This document shows, in pieces, positions 1-6,263 of a DNA stretch of 13,699 nt (its first letter is position 1; each line of letters begins with the position of its first letter). This DNA is from GCA-002790615 sp964438025 (GTDB lineage: Bacteria; Patescibacteriota; Minisyncoccia; Moranbacterales; UBA2206). Under the pieces are notes generated by a model. It did not search any database. It was not told the DNA's origin and saw only the letters and a program-made list of their open reading frames with translations. The stretch lies in contig CAYTIK010000025.1 in the NCBI GenBank assembly GCA_964438025.1, positions 1-13,699 on the forward strand. The letters run 5' to 3'. A program made the translations under genes and the position numbers.

Positions 1-12
1 CTATTCGAGTCT

Positions 13-29
13 CACCAGTAAAACTGGTG
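13..29. other. Short hairpin at left edge
   Basis: CACCAGT (13-19), loop AAA, ACTGGTG (23-29) is a perfect 7-bp stem. It would fall in the 5' leader of the transcript started at the CIRCE-controlled promoters. No T-run follows on either strand, so it does not look like an intrinsic terminator. Its role is unknown. Confidence 0.4.
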
Positions 30-143
30 GATTACCTTCTGTTAAAAACTATTTATAAAATTTAAAATTATCTTTTTGTTAAAACTAAATGAATCTACAT
101 GCCCTAATCCCCGTGCAAAGTTAGTGCGGGATTCATATACTCC

Positions 144-218
144 ATTATATCACCCTCTTAGCAGTCGTCAAGTCCGAGTGCTAATTTACAGTTTAAACCA
201 TGCTTATTTTCTTGTCAA
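144..218 (-). promoter_or_regulatory. Tandem minus-strand promoters around the CIRCE site
   Basis: Read on the minus strand, P1 is TTGACA (213-218), 17 bases, TAAACT (190-195). P2 is TTGACG (166-171), 16 bases, TATAAT (144-149). The P2 -35 box lies in the junction between the left arm and spacer of the CIRCE-like operator, and the operator lies just downstream of the P1 -10 box, so a bound repressor could block both. Transcripts would run leftward through about 130 bases without a convincing start codon, then off the window. A short stem (106-113 with 127-133) and a hairpin at 13-29 would lie in the leader. Confidence 0.65.
158..184 (-). promoter_or_regulatory. CIRCE-like operator (HrcA binding site)
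   Basis: The CIRCE consensus is TTAGCACTC, nine bases, GAGTGCTAA. This stretch reads TTAGCAGTC (158-166), nine bases (167-175), GAGTGCTAA (176-184), so 17 of 18 arm positions match, with exact spacing and a single C-to-G change in the left arm. CIRCE is bound by the heat-shock repressor HrcA and normally sits at promoters of groES/groEL, dnaK, hrcA or similar chaperone genes. It overlaps two minus-strand promoters, so the controlled gene should lie to the left of this window. Nothing on the plus strand downstream looks like a target. Confidence 0.85.
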
Positions 219-225
219 GAGCAAA

Positions 226-262
226 ATTAAGGACCGTCCTCGATTCGAGGACGGTCCTTAAT
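226..262 (-). terminator. Strong intrinsic terminator of the lipoprotein gene
   Basis: Bases 226-243 and 245-262 are perfect reverse complements (18 bp) around one central base, with a GC-rich core GGACCGTCCTCG. On the minus strand the stem is followed at once by TTTT. It begins 20 bases past the stop of the minus-strand lipoprotein gene, so it ends that transcript and insulates it from the leftward CIRCE promoters whose first -35 box begins only a few bases further on. Confidence 0.85.
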
Positions 263-282
263 AAATAAACTGCTAAAGACTT

Positions 283-963
283 TTATTGCCTTGCTTTTAA
301 GCTAATATCCGTCGGCATTTCCGGAACATTAGTGCCCTCTGGAAGATTTATATTCTTCGGCAGATTTTCCTGCATCTTTTTAATGCTTTCCATCTGAGTT
401 TTGAGTTGCGCGCATTGGTCGGTAAAAGTAATTTCACTAGGCACGGAGAAATCTATCGCAGAGACCGGCTGGCAATTGGCTTCCGGCACATCGTCAAAAG
501 CATTTTCTCCTAAATCTTCCGACGGAGTAGCTTTGTCTTCGGTCGGTTTAGAAAAGCTATCGCCTATTTCTTTCATGCATTTAACGGAAATTTTCGTACC
601 AGCAACGCTGCCTTCCACCCAGTTGTACATCAAATCTTCACCGTCAAAAAGCGAAAGGTTTTTCTGGCCGGAAATCACGGTTTCGCCGCGATATTTTTTG
701 CCTTCCGTCCAAACTTTAGAAACAAACTTATCGGCTCCGATACCCATTTCGTAGGCGCATTCCATTTTTTGCCCCAAACCCATCGCGTCTTTAATAGAAT
801 TGACCACTTTAGCCCCGGTCGATTCTTCTTGGGCGGTTTGATTAGTCGCAGGTTTTTTCCAGCAGCCGGAAAGAATCAGTACTACAGCAATCAACGCCAC
901 CAGATAACTGATTTTTTTTCCGCCAAGGACAGATCCGCCTTCGGTGGGCATTTTAATATTCAT
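283..963 (-). CDS. Small secreted lipoprotein, function unknown
   Basis: The 226-residue product has a positively charged N terminus (K16, K17), a hydrophobic stretch at residues 19-31 and a lipobox LSGC with Cys34. It is therefore very likely a signal-peptidase-II lipoprotein anchored on the outer face of the membrane. After a polar linker, residues about 65-135 contain a C-x-Y opening and repeated short strands with K-x-W and a DGEDLMYNW segment. This pattern recalls the single-domain beta-sandwich lipoproteins related to LolA/LppX, but I cannot assign the family. Further cysteines occur near residues 69, 129, 164 and 184 and could form disulfides. The ATG at 963 is preceded by AGG eight bases upstream; Met5 is an alternative start. 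The gene has its own promoter and terminator. Confidence 0.8.
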   Translation of the reverse strand: MNIKMPTEGGSVLGGKKISYLVALIAVVLILSGCWKKPATNQTAQEESTGAKVVNSIKDAMGLGQKMECAYEMGIGADKFVSKVWTEGKKYRGETVISGQKNLSLFDGEDLMYNWVEGSVAGTKISVKCMKEIGDSFSKPTEDKATPSEDLGENAFDDVPEANCQPVSAIDFSVPSEITFTDQCAQLKTQMESIKKMQENLPKNINLPEGTNVPEMPTDISLKARQ

Positions 964-980
964 ATTTTTTACCTGAATAA

Positions 981-989
981 ATTATACCA
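981..989 (-). promoter_or_regulatory. Extended -10 promoter of the lipoprotein gene
   Basis: The minus strand reads TGGTATAAT: a consensus TATAAT (981-986) preceded by the TGn extended -10 element. The -35 region is only a T-rich tract, which is usual for extended -10 promoters. The predicted start near 974 leaves a leader of about ten bases carrying the AGG ribosome-binding site. Confidence 0.6.
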
Positions 990-1003
990 AAAAGAATAAA
1001 AAT

Positions 1004-1038
1004 AAAAAAGGGCCGGATTTAAGGTTCAATCCGCGCCC
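1004..1038 (-). terminator. Intrinsic terminator after the 60-residue protein gene
   Basis: GGGCCGGATT (1010-1019) pairs with AATCCGCGCCC (1028-1038), ten base pairs with one bulged C and an eight-base loop. On the minus strand it is followed by TTTTTT (1004-1009). It lies 23 bases past the stop of the small four-cysteine gene and upstream of the lipoprotein promoter, so the two genes are separate transcription units. Confidence 0.8.
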
Positions 1039-1060
1039 CTTGTTAACTGCCATCGTGTTG

Positions 1061-1243
1061 TTATCTGTTGAGATTTTTTTTCTCAAAGTTAAAGTAACAA
1101 CCTTGGCATATTTTCGTCCCCATTGATTTTCGAATGCCCTTGCATCCACCGATAACAAAGCGAGGGGCTATTTTGCAATTACCAATTCGCACGCCAGGAA
1201 CATTTTCGCCCATATCCTTCTCATTTGTATCTGTAATCGTCAT
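1061..1243 (-). CDS. Small four-cysteine protein, possible zinc binder
   Basis: I do not recognise this 60-residue protein. It has Cys23, Cys34, Cys46 and Cys49, spaced C-x10-C-x11-C-x2-C, in a basic C-terminal half, with a polar, acidic N terminus. Four such cysteines in so small a protein suggest one bound zinc ion or another metal, though disulfides are possible. The reading frame is credible because the ATG is preceded by the best Shine-Dalgarno in the window, AGGAGGT with seven bases to the start, and because a terminator follows the stop. It has no signal peptide or membrane segment, so it is probably cytoplasmic. It stands alone between yidD and a lipoprotein gene, which says little about its role. 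Confidence 0.7.
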   Translation of the reverse strand: MTITDTNEKDMGENVPGVRIGNCKIAPRFVIGGCKGIRKSMGTKICQGCYFNFEKKNLNR

Positions 1244-1322
1244 TTTTCACCTCCTTATTCAGTAATAAAGAACTCCCTCTCCTTAACTTTACAAACTTTA
1301 TGAACGTTAAGAACGTTAGAAA

Positions 1323-1556
1323 CTATTTCATCGGATCATATCCCCCGGGGTTCCAAGGATGGCAGCGGGCGATCCTTTTGATTCCCAGCCAACTACCTTT
1401 TAAAACGCCGTATTTGAAAATAGCATCATATGTGTATTGGCTGCAAGTCGGGTGGAACCGGCATAATCTTTCGCCATAAAAAAAAGATAAAAATCCGTGG
1501 TCTAGGGAAAAAGTTTTTTGGTAAAATTTAATCAGAAACAAAACCGCTTTTTTCAT
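1323..1556 (-). CDS. yidD: Membrane protein insertion efficiency factor YidD
   Basis: This 77-residue protein carries the YidD (UPF0161) signature: CRFHPTCSQYTYDAI in the middle, then KG-x-x-LG-x-x-R-x-x-RCHPWNPGG-x-DP at the C terminus, with the family's three conserved cysteines. The N terminus is an amphipathic, hydrophobic helix. YidD proteins lie at the inner face of the cytoplasmic membrane and assist YidC-dependent insertion of membrane proteins; the mechanism is not settled. Length is normal for the family. In most bacteria yidD lies between rnpA and yidC; here it is alone and divergent from corA. There is no good Shine-Dalgarno, and the predicted transcript start leaves only a few leader bases. 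Confidence 0.95.
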   Translation of the reverse strand: MKKAVLFLIKFYQKTFSLDHGFLSFFYGERLCRFHPTCSQYTYDAIFKYGVLKGSWLGIKRIARCHPWNPGGYDPMK

Positions 1557-1568
1557 AATGTTTACTCT

Positions 1569-1598
1569 AGTTTAACGCAGAACAATTCTTTTTGTCAA
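1569..1598 (-). promoter_or_regulatory. yidD promoter
   Basis: The minus strand reads TTGACA (1593-1598), 18 bases, TAAACT (1569-1574). The predicted start near 1562 is about six bases from the yidD ATG, so the message would be almost leaderless. The -35 box overlaps that of the divergent corA promoter. Confidence 0.65.
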
Positions 1599-1620
1599 AA
1601 AAACCTTTTCTTGATAGAAT
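1592..1620 (+). promoter_or_regulatory. corA/cysS cluster promoter
   Basis: TTGTCA (1592-1597), 17 bases, TAGAAT (1615-1620), with a start expected near 1627. The leader of about 79 bases contains the three-way-junction fold at 1642-1696. The TTGTCAA core at 1592-1598 supplies the -35 box for both this promoter and the divergent yidD promoter. Confidence 0.65.
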
Positions 1621-1641
1621 AAGAGGGTAAAAAATAATTCG

Positions 1642-1696
1642 CCCAGTTAAATAATCCCGAACTATCGGGATTCCAGTGAAGCTGGATTTAACGGGG
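1642..1696 (+). ncRNA. Predicted three-way-junction RNA in the corA leader
   Basis: Three helices fit together with no unpaired joining bases. P1 is 1642-1652 with 1686-1696: CCC, an A-G mismatch, then GTTAAAT with ATTTAAC. P2 is AATCCCGA (1653-1660), loop ACTA, TCGGGATT (1665-1672). P3 is CCAG (1673-1676) with CTGG (1682-1685) plus a possible T-G pair. The fold lies between the predicted transcript start (about 1627) and the ATG of the CorA-like gene (1706), so a cis-regulatory role is plausible. It is far too short for the known M-box Mg2+ riboswitch. It could instead be a repeat-type palindromic element that landed here. Only the base pairing is seen; function is inferred. Confidence 0.5.
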
Positions 1697-1705
1697 TAAA
1701 TATTT

Positions 1706-2614
1706 ATGCATGAAGTTAAATCCGAAAAATTAACCTGGCTGGATTTTGAAGCGCCGGGCGCCGATGATGTTTTGTATTTAAAAAAACATTACAACCTGCA
1801 TCCGCTGGTACTGGAAGAATTTTCCACTCCAACCATTCGGCCAAAAGCCGCCGAATATGAAACCTGCCTTTATCTCGCCATCCATATTCCGCTTTTTGAT
1901 CTGGAATCCCGCACTACCCATCCGGGAGAGGTCGATATTGTTATCAATGAACATACGCTGATTACTGCCCATCACAAAGAAATTCCGCCGCTGACCGATT
2001 TTTTGAAAACCTTGAAAAGCAGTCCGGCTAAAAGAGACGTTTATATGAATGAATCTCCCGGCGCCTTACTGCACCATATCATCGAAATGCTTTTTGATTC
2101 CTGCTTCCCTAAGCTGGACCATATTTCCGAAAAATTGGATTATATCGAAAAAGAAATTTTTGCCGATCATGAGAAAGAAATGGTCTTGGAATTGTCTTTG
2201 GCCAAAAGAGATATCCTCAATTTCCGCCGCACTATGAAACCGCAGCGGGCTGTGCTCGAATCTCTGACAAAAACCGATTATCGTTTTATCGAACCGGCGC
2301 TCAAGCCTTACTTTCAGGATTTAATCGGCACTAATATCCGCATCTGGAATAATTTGGAAAGCGCCAAGGAAACCATCGAATCGCTGGAAGCCACCAACAA
2401 TTCCTTGCTCTCCAACAAGCTGGACATGACCATGAAAGTTTTGACGATTTTTTCAGCTATATTTTTACCCATCACGGTTTATTCCAATATCCTGGCCATG
2501 AGCGCCAACATCCCTTTCGGCGACAATCCTTACGGCTTTTGGATTCACATTTCCATTATGATCCTTATCGTCTCGGTTACGATGACGATTTTTAAAGTTA
2601 AGAAGTGGCTCTAG
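1706..2614 (+). CDS. corA: CorA-family divalent cation transporter with altered GMN motif
   Basis: The 302-residue product has the CorA (2-TM-GxN) layout: a cytoplasmic alpha/beta domain (about 1-150), a long helix region (about 150-240), TM1 (243-260), a short periplasmic loop and TM2 (278-297) ending in a basic tail KVKKW. CorA proteins form pentameric Mg2+ (sometimes Co2+ or Ni2+) channels. The selectivity signature at the end of TM1, normally Y-G-M-N, reads L-A-M-S here (A264, M265, S266). The rest of the loop, with NPYGFW before TM2, is CorA-like. The ion carried is therefore uncertain and the gene symbol marks the family only. It is the first gene of a plus-strand cluster with cysS and has a structured leader and no clear Shine-Dalgarno. 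Confidence 0.88.
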   Translation: MHEVKSEKLTWLDFEAPGADDVLYLKKHYNLHPLVLEEFSTPTIRPKAAEYETCLYLAIHIPLFDLESRTTHPGEVDIVINEHTLITAHHKEIPPLTDFLKTLKSSPAKRDVYMNESPGALLHHIIEMLFDSCFPKLDHISEKLDYIEKEIFADHEKEMVLELSLAKRDILNFRRTMKPQRAVLESLTKTDYRFIEPALKPYFQDLIGTNIRIWNNLESAKETIESLEATNNSLLSNKLDMTMKVLTIFSAIFLPITVYSNILAMSANIPFGDNPYGFWIHISIMILIVSVTMTIFKVKKWL

Positions 2615-2665
2615 ATTAGTTGGTAGTTTGTGGTTCATAGTTTGTAGTTTTTAAAGTAAAGACTC
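2615..2665 (+). repeat. TAGTTTGT-type low-complexity spacer
   Basis: The 51 bases between the CorA-like gene and cysS are dominated by near-repeats of TAGTTNGT (TAGTTGGTAGTTTGTGG, then CATAGTTTGTAGTTTTT). No promoter or terminator is evident, so cysS is probably co-transcribed with the upstream gene. Its resemblance to simple-sequence spacers in related genomes is from memory. Confidence 0.45.
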
Positions 2666-4078
<1,413 letters not shown>

Positions 4079-4090
4079 ATTTGAAAAAGC

Positions 4091-4861
4091 ATGATAGATG
4101 ATATTATTGCAGCAGCTAAGGCGGGCGGAAAAATAGCCAGAAAATATTTCGGAGAAGTCCTTGAGATTGAACAAAAATCAACTATAGTTGATTTTCGAAC
4201 AAAAGCCGACCTTGAATCGGAAAGGGCTATCTTGAAAATTCTTTCTGAAAAATTTCCAAGTTACAATATTTTTTCAGAAGAAGCTGGAAATATCGATAAA
4301 AAATCGGCATATACGTTTATCGTTGATCCGCTCGATGGAACGAACAATTTTACTTTAGGCATACCTAATTTTTCAGTAAGTATCGGCCTCTTGCAAGACA
4401 ACCGATGTATCGCAGGAGTTATTTATATACCCCTGCTGGATAAAACTTATTTTGCCGAAGAAGGTAAGGGAGCTTTTTGCGATGAGACAAAAATTTCCGT
4501 AAGCCAGGAATCACTAATGGAAAAATCTACCGTATCTTATACTTGCGGATATATTAATGAGCGTCGCCTTGAACTTGAATTATTGAAAAAACTATTTTCT
4601 TTAAATACAAAAAGATACTTGAGAAATTGGTCTCCCGCTTTCGATTATTGCCTTCTGGCATCGGGAAAAATAGAAGCTATAATTAATAATGACAATGAAC
4701 TGTACGATTATATAGCTGGAAAAATTATCGCCAGAGAGGCCGGCGCTATCATCACTGATTTTTCAGGACAGCCGCAGAATGACAAAGAGACTACCCAGTT
4801 TGTAGCATCTAATACACAAAAACTTCACAAAGAACTTCTTAAACTTCTTCCTAATTTATAG
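4091..4861 (+). CDS. Inositol monophosphatase family phosphatase
   Basis: This 256-residue enzyme belongs to the Mg2+-dependent, Li+-sensitive sugar-phosphatase superfamily. Metal ligands are visible: Glu63/Glu64 in SEEAG, Asp79 and Asp82 in VDPLDGTNNF, and Asp206 in LYDYIAG, the counterpart of the WD-x-x-AG motif with Trp replaced by Tyr. Members hydrolyse inositol phosphates, histidinol phosphate, fructose bisphosphate or 3'-phosphoadenosine phosphate; the sequence alone does not say which. It starts 12 bases after cysS without a clear Shine-Dalgarno. Its codon choice differs from its neighbours: I count eight ATA isoleucine codons against about three in the longer cysS, and more TCA and GGA. 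This hints at a different origin but is not proof. Confidence 0.9.
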   Translation: MIDDIIAAAKAGGKIARKYFGEVLEIEQKSTIVDFRTKADLESERAILKILSEKFPSYNIFSEEAGNIDKKSAYTFIVDPLDGTNNFTLGIPNFSVSIGLLQDNRCIAGVIYIPLLDKTYFAEEGKGAFCDETKISVSQESLMEKSTVSYTCGYINERRLELELLKKLFSLNTKRYLRNWSPAFDYCLLASGKIEAIINNDNELYDYIAGKIIAREAGAIITDFSGQPQNDKETTQFVASNTQKLHKELLKLLPNL

Positions 4862-4916
4862 GCAAAAATATAAACTTAGTTCTAATGTTACCTTGCGCTT
4901 AACGGGATTTAATTAT

Positions 4917-5900
4917 ATGCAAAAAAGTTTTTGGAAAAAAATCAATAAGCCGATTTTAGCTCTGGCTCCCATGGCCGGCATTACCGACAGTGCTTTTCGC
5001 CAAATCTGCCGGAAATACGGCGCGGATGTGGTTTATAGCGAAATGGCCAGCGTTTCGGCACTATATTTTAAGCCGGAAAAAACTCTGGAGTTATTAAAAT
5101 TCAACAAGAAAGAACGGCCCTTTGTCGTCCAACTTTTTGGCAAGAATCCGGAACATTTCGCCAAGGCGGCCAGAATTGTTTCAGAAAAAATTAAGCCCGA
5201 CGGCATTGATATTAATTTCGGCTGTCCGGCCAAAAAAGTTTTTGCGCACGGTTCCGGTTGTGCTTTAATGTTGGATATTAAATCAGCTCGAAAAATTATT
5301 GCAGCGGTTTTGCAAAATACGACACTCCCCATTTCTATTAAAATCCGTGCTGGTGTACGGAATATTTCTGCATTAAAATTTATCGAAAAGATTAAGGATT
5401 TAAATTTTTCTGCGATTATGGTTCATGGCCGGACATATGAAGGCGGCTTCGGAGGCACAGTGGATTACGCCCTGGCGCAAAAAATTAAAAAAATTGTTCC
5501 GGCCAAAATTGTTCTGCTTAATGGCGGAACTACGACGCCCGAACAAGCCCAGGAAATTTTAATCAAATACCCGGAAATTGATGGCCTGGGCATCGGCCGG
5601 GGAGTTTTGGGCCGGCCGTGGATATTTGATGAAATTAAAAATCTTTCACAAAATCCTTCTCTCCTTATCAAGGAGAGATGTCGCGAAGCGACAGAGAGGT
5701 ATGATTTCGAAAAGACAAAAAAAGTCATCTTGGAACATTCCAAACTCATTTATAAAGACAAGCCCCAAGCCGGCGCTTTTGAAATTCGCAAACATTTGGC
5801 CTGGTATGTCCGGGACTTCCCTGGCGCTGCTGAAATACGCAAAAAATTAGTACAAACTAAAAGCTTAAGAGAAATAAAAGAAATTCTAAATAAATATTAA
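4917..5900 (+). CDS. dus: tRNA-dihydrouridine synthase (Dus family)
   Basis: Dus enzymes use FMN and NADPH to reduce uridine to dihydrouridine in tRNA. Counting from the ATG at 4917 (327 residues), the TIM barrel shows APMAGITDSAFR (17-28), the catalytic Cys103 in NFGCPAKKV, IKIRAG (141-146), MVHGRTYEG (168-176), NGGTTTPEQA and GIGRGVLGRPWIF, followed by the C-terminal helical tRNA-binding domain. I chose ATG 4917 rather than a TTG at 4893, because the family normally starts a few residues before the barrel strand (KKINKPILALAPMAG). Residues 248-261 are encoded by a double-palindromic DNA segment that looks inserted at the domain linker. It is last in the corA-cysS cluster, 55 bases after the phosphatase gene. 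The paralogue (DusA/B/C type) is not decided. Confidence 0.95.
   Translation: MQKSFWKKINKPILALAPMAGITDSAFRQICRKYGADVVYSEMASVSALYFKPEKTLELLKFNKKERPFVVQLFGKNPEHFAKAARIVSEKIKPDGIDINFGCPAKKVFAHGSGCALMLDIKSARKIIAAVLQNTTLPISIKIRAGVRNISALKFIEKIKDLNFSAIMVHGRTYEGGFGGTVDYALAQKIKKIVPAKIVLLNGGTTTPEQAQEILIKYPEIDGLGIGRGVLGRPWIFDEIKNLSQNPSLLIKERCREATERYDFEKTKKVILEHSKLIYKDKPQAGAFEIRKHLAWYVRDFPGAAEIRKKLVQTKSLREIKEILNKY
5655..5700 (+). repeat. In-frame palindromic element inside dus
   Basis: Two adjacent hairpins lie within the coding sequence. TCTCTCCTT (5658-5666), loop ATC, AAGGAGAGA (5670-5678) is a perfect 9-bp stem. It is followed directly by TGTCGC (5679-5684), loop GAA, GCGACA (5688-5693), a perfect 6-bp stem. 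The flank GAGAGG (5694-5699) can also pair with the leading CCTTCTC. The segment encodes the charged stretch SLLIKERCREATER between the barrel and the helical domain of Dus. This is what an in-frame palindromic insertion looks like, similar in principle to the Rickettsia palindromic elements. Confidence 0.55.
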
Positions 5901-5903
5901 ATA

Positions 5904-5933
5904 TGTAAAATCTCGCATATGCCAAATTTTACA
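5904..5933 (+). terminator. Possible terminator hairpin after dus
   Basis: TGTAAAAT (5904-5911) and ATTTTACA (5926-5933) form an 8-bp stem, with a GCATATGC palindrome inside the loop (5915-5922). It lies three bases after the dus stop. No T-run follows on the plus strand, so it may stop transcription only weakly or protect the 3' end. Confidence 0.35.
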
Positions 5934-6062
5934 TCACTATCAAAATAAAAAAACAAACCCCTAATTTTACTCCCGCATTACAGTATACGATAGTGTCTAA
6001 TAAAATTGTATTTGTGCTTTTTGATTGTGCATAATTACCGCATAAACTGGGTAGAAAACAAG

Positions 6063-6091
6063 TTGATTTTATGGACGATATTTAATATACT
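6063..6091 (+). promoter_or_regulatory. Probable dnaB promoter
   Basis: TTGATT (6063-6068), 17 bases, TATACT (6086-6091). The start would be near 6098, at the palindrome CGTTAACG (6099-6106), giving a long leader of about 160 bases before dnaB. Confidence 0.55.
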
Positions 6092-6160
6092 GATAAAACG
6101 TTAACGACCCCCGCAACCAATTCCAATAAAATATGCAGTTACTTTTAAGCTTTTATTGTT

Positions 6161-6263
6161 AATTCGCCTGCGGCTTAGTCTTTAAAAAATACAAAATTTT
6201 AATAAGCGAATTGGTGCGAGATCTCATAATTGTTGCTACTCGCTCCGCTCGCAGACAATTATG
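6161..6263 (+). promoter_or_regulatory. Structured dnaB leader with the start codon in a stem
   Basis: AATTCGC (6161-6167) can pair with GCGAATT (6206-6212). CATAATTGT (6225-6233) pairs perfectly with ACAATTATG (6255-6263), which includes the dnaB ATG (6261-6263). An alternative pairing is GCGAG (6216-6220) with either CTCGC at 6239-6243 or 6248-6252, which would interfere with the start-codon hairpin. No Shine-Dalgarno is visible. Translational control is an inference from these pairings. Confidence 0.35.

Larger units (their letters stand above)
5901..6260 (+). other. 360-base spacer between dus and dnaB
   Basis: No credible gene is present. The spacer holds the 5904-5933 hairpin, an inverted repeat CACTATC (5935-5941) and GATAGTG (5989-5995), a weaker promoter-like pair TTGTAT, 18 bases, CATAAT ending near 6034, one DnaA-box-like TTATGCACA on the minus strand (6026-6034), the probable dnaB promoter (6063-6091), and a leader of about 160 bases with several inverted repeats. 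A single DnaA-box match does not make an origin. Confidence 0.6.

Noticed and set aside
1..30. Possible 3' end of a tRNA gene (TTCGAGT resembles a T-loop)
   Set aside because: The implied acceptor stem CAGTAAA would need a T at position 1 of the tRNA and there is no CCA; the bases are better explained by the 13-29 hairpin. Sequence to the left would settle it.
76..261. Open frame of 61 codons at the left edge
   Set aside because: It covers the CIRCE operator, promoters and a terminator on the opposite strand and has no ribosome-binding site.
1642..1696. M-box Mg2+ riboswitch
   Set aside because: The leader is far too short and the fold is a simple three-way junction without M-box features.
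4893..4916. TTG start for dus eight codons upstream
   Set aside because: The ATG at 4917 fits the family's N terminus better, and the extra residues match nothing in Dus proteins.
6026..6034. DnaA-box-like TTATGCACA in the dnaB upstream spacer as part of a replication origin
   Set aside because: Only one match, no dnaA or dnaN nearby and no box cluster, so no support for an origin.
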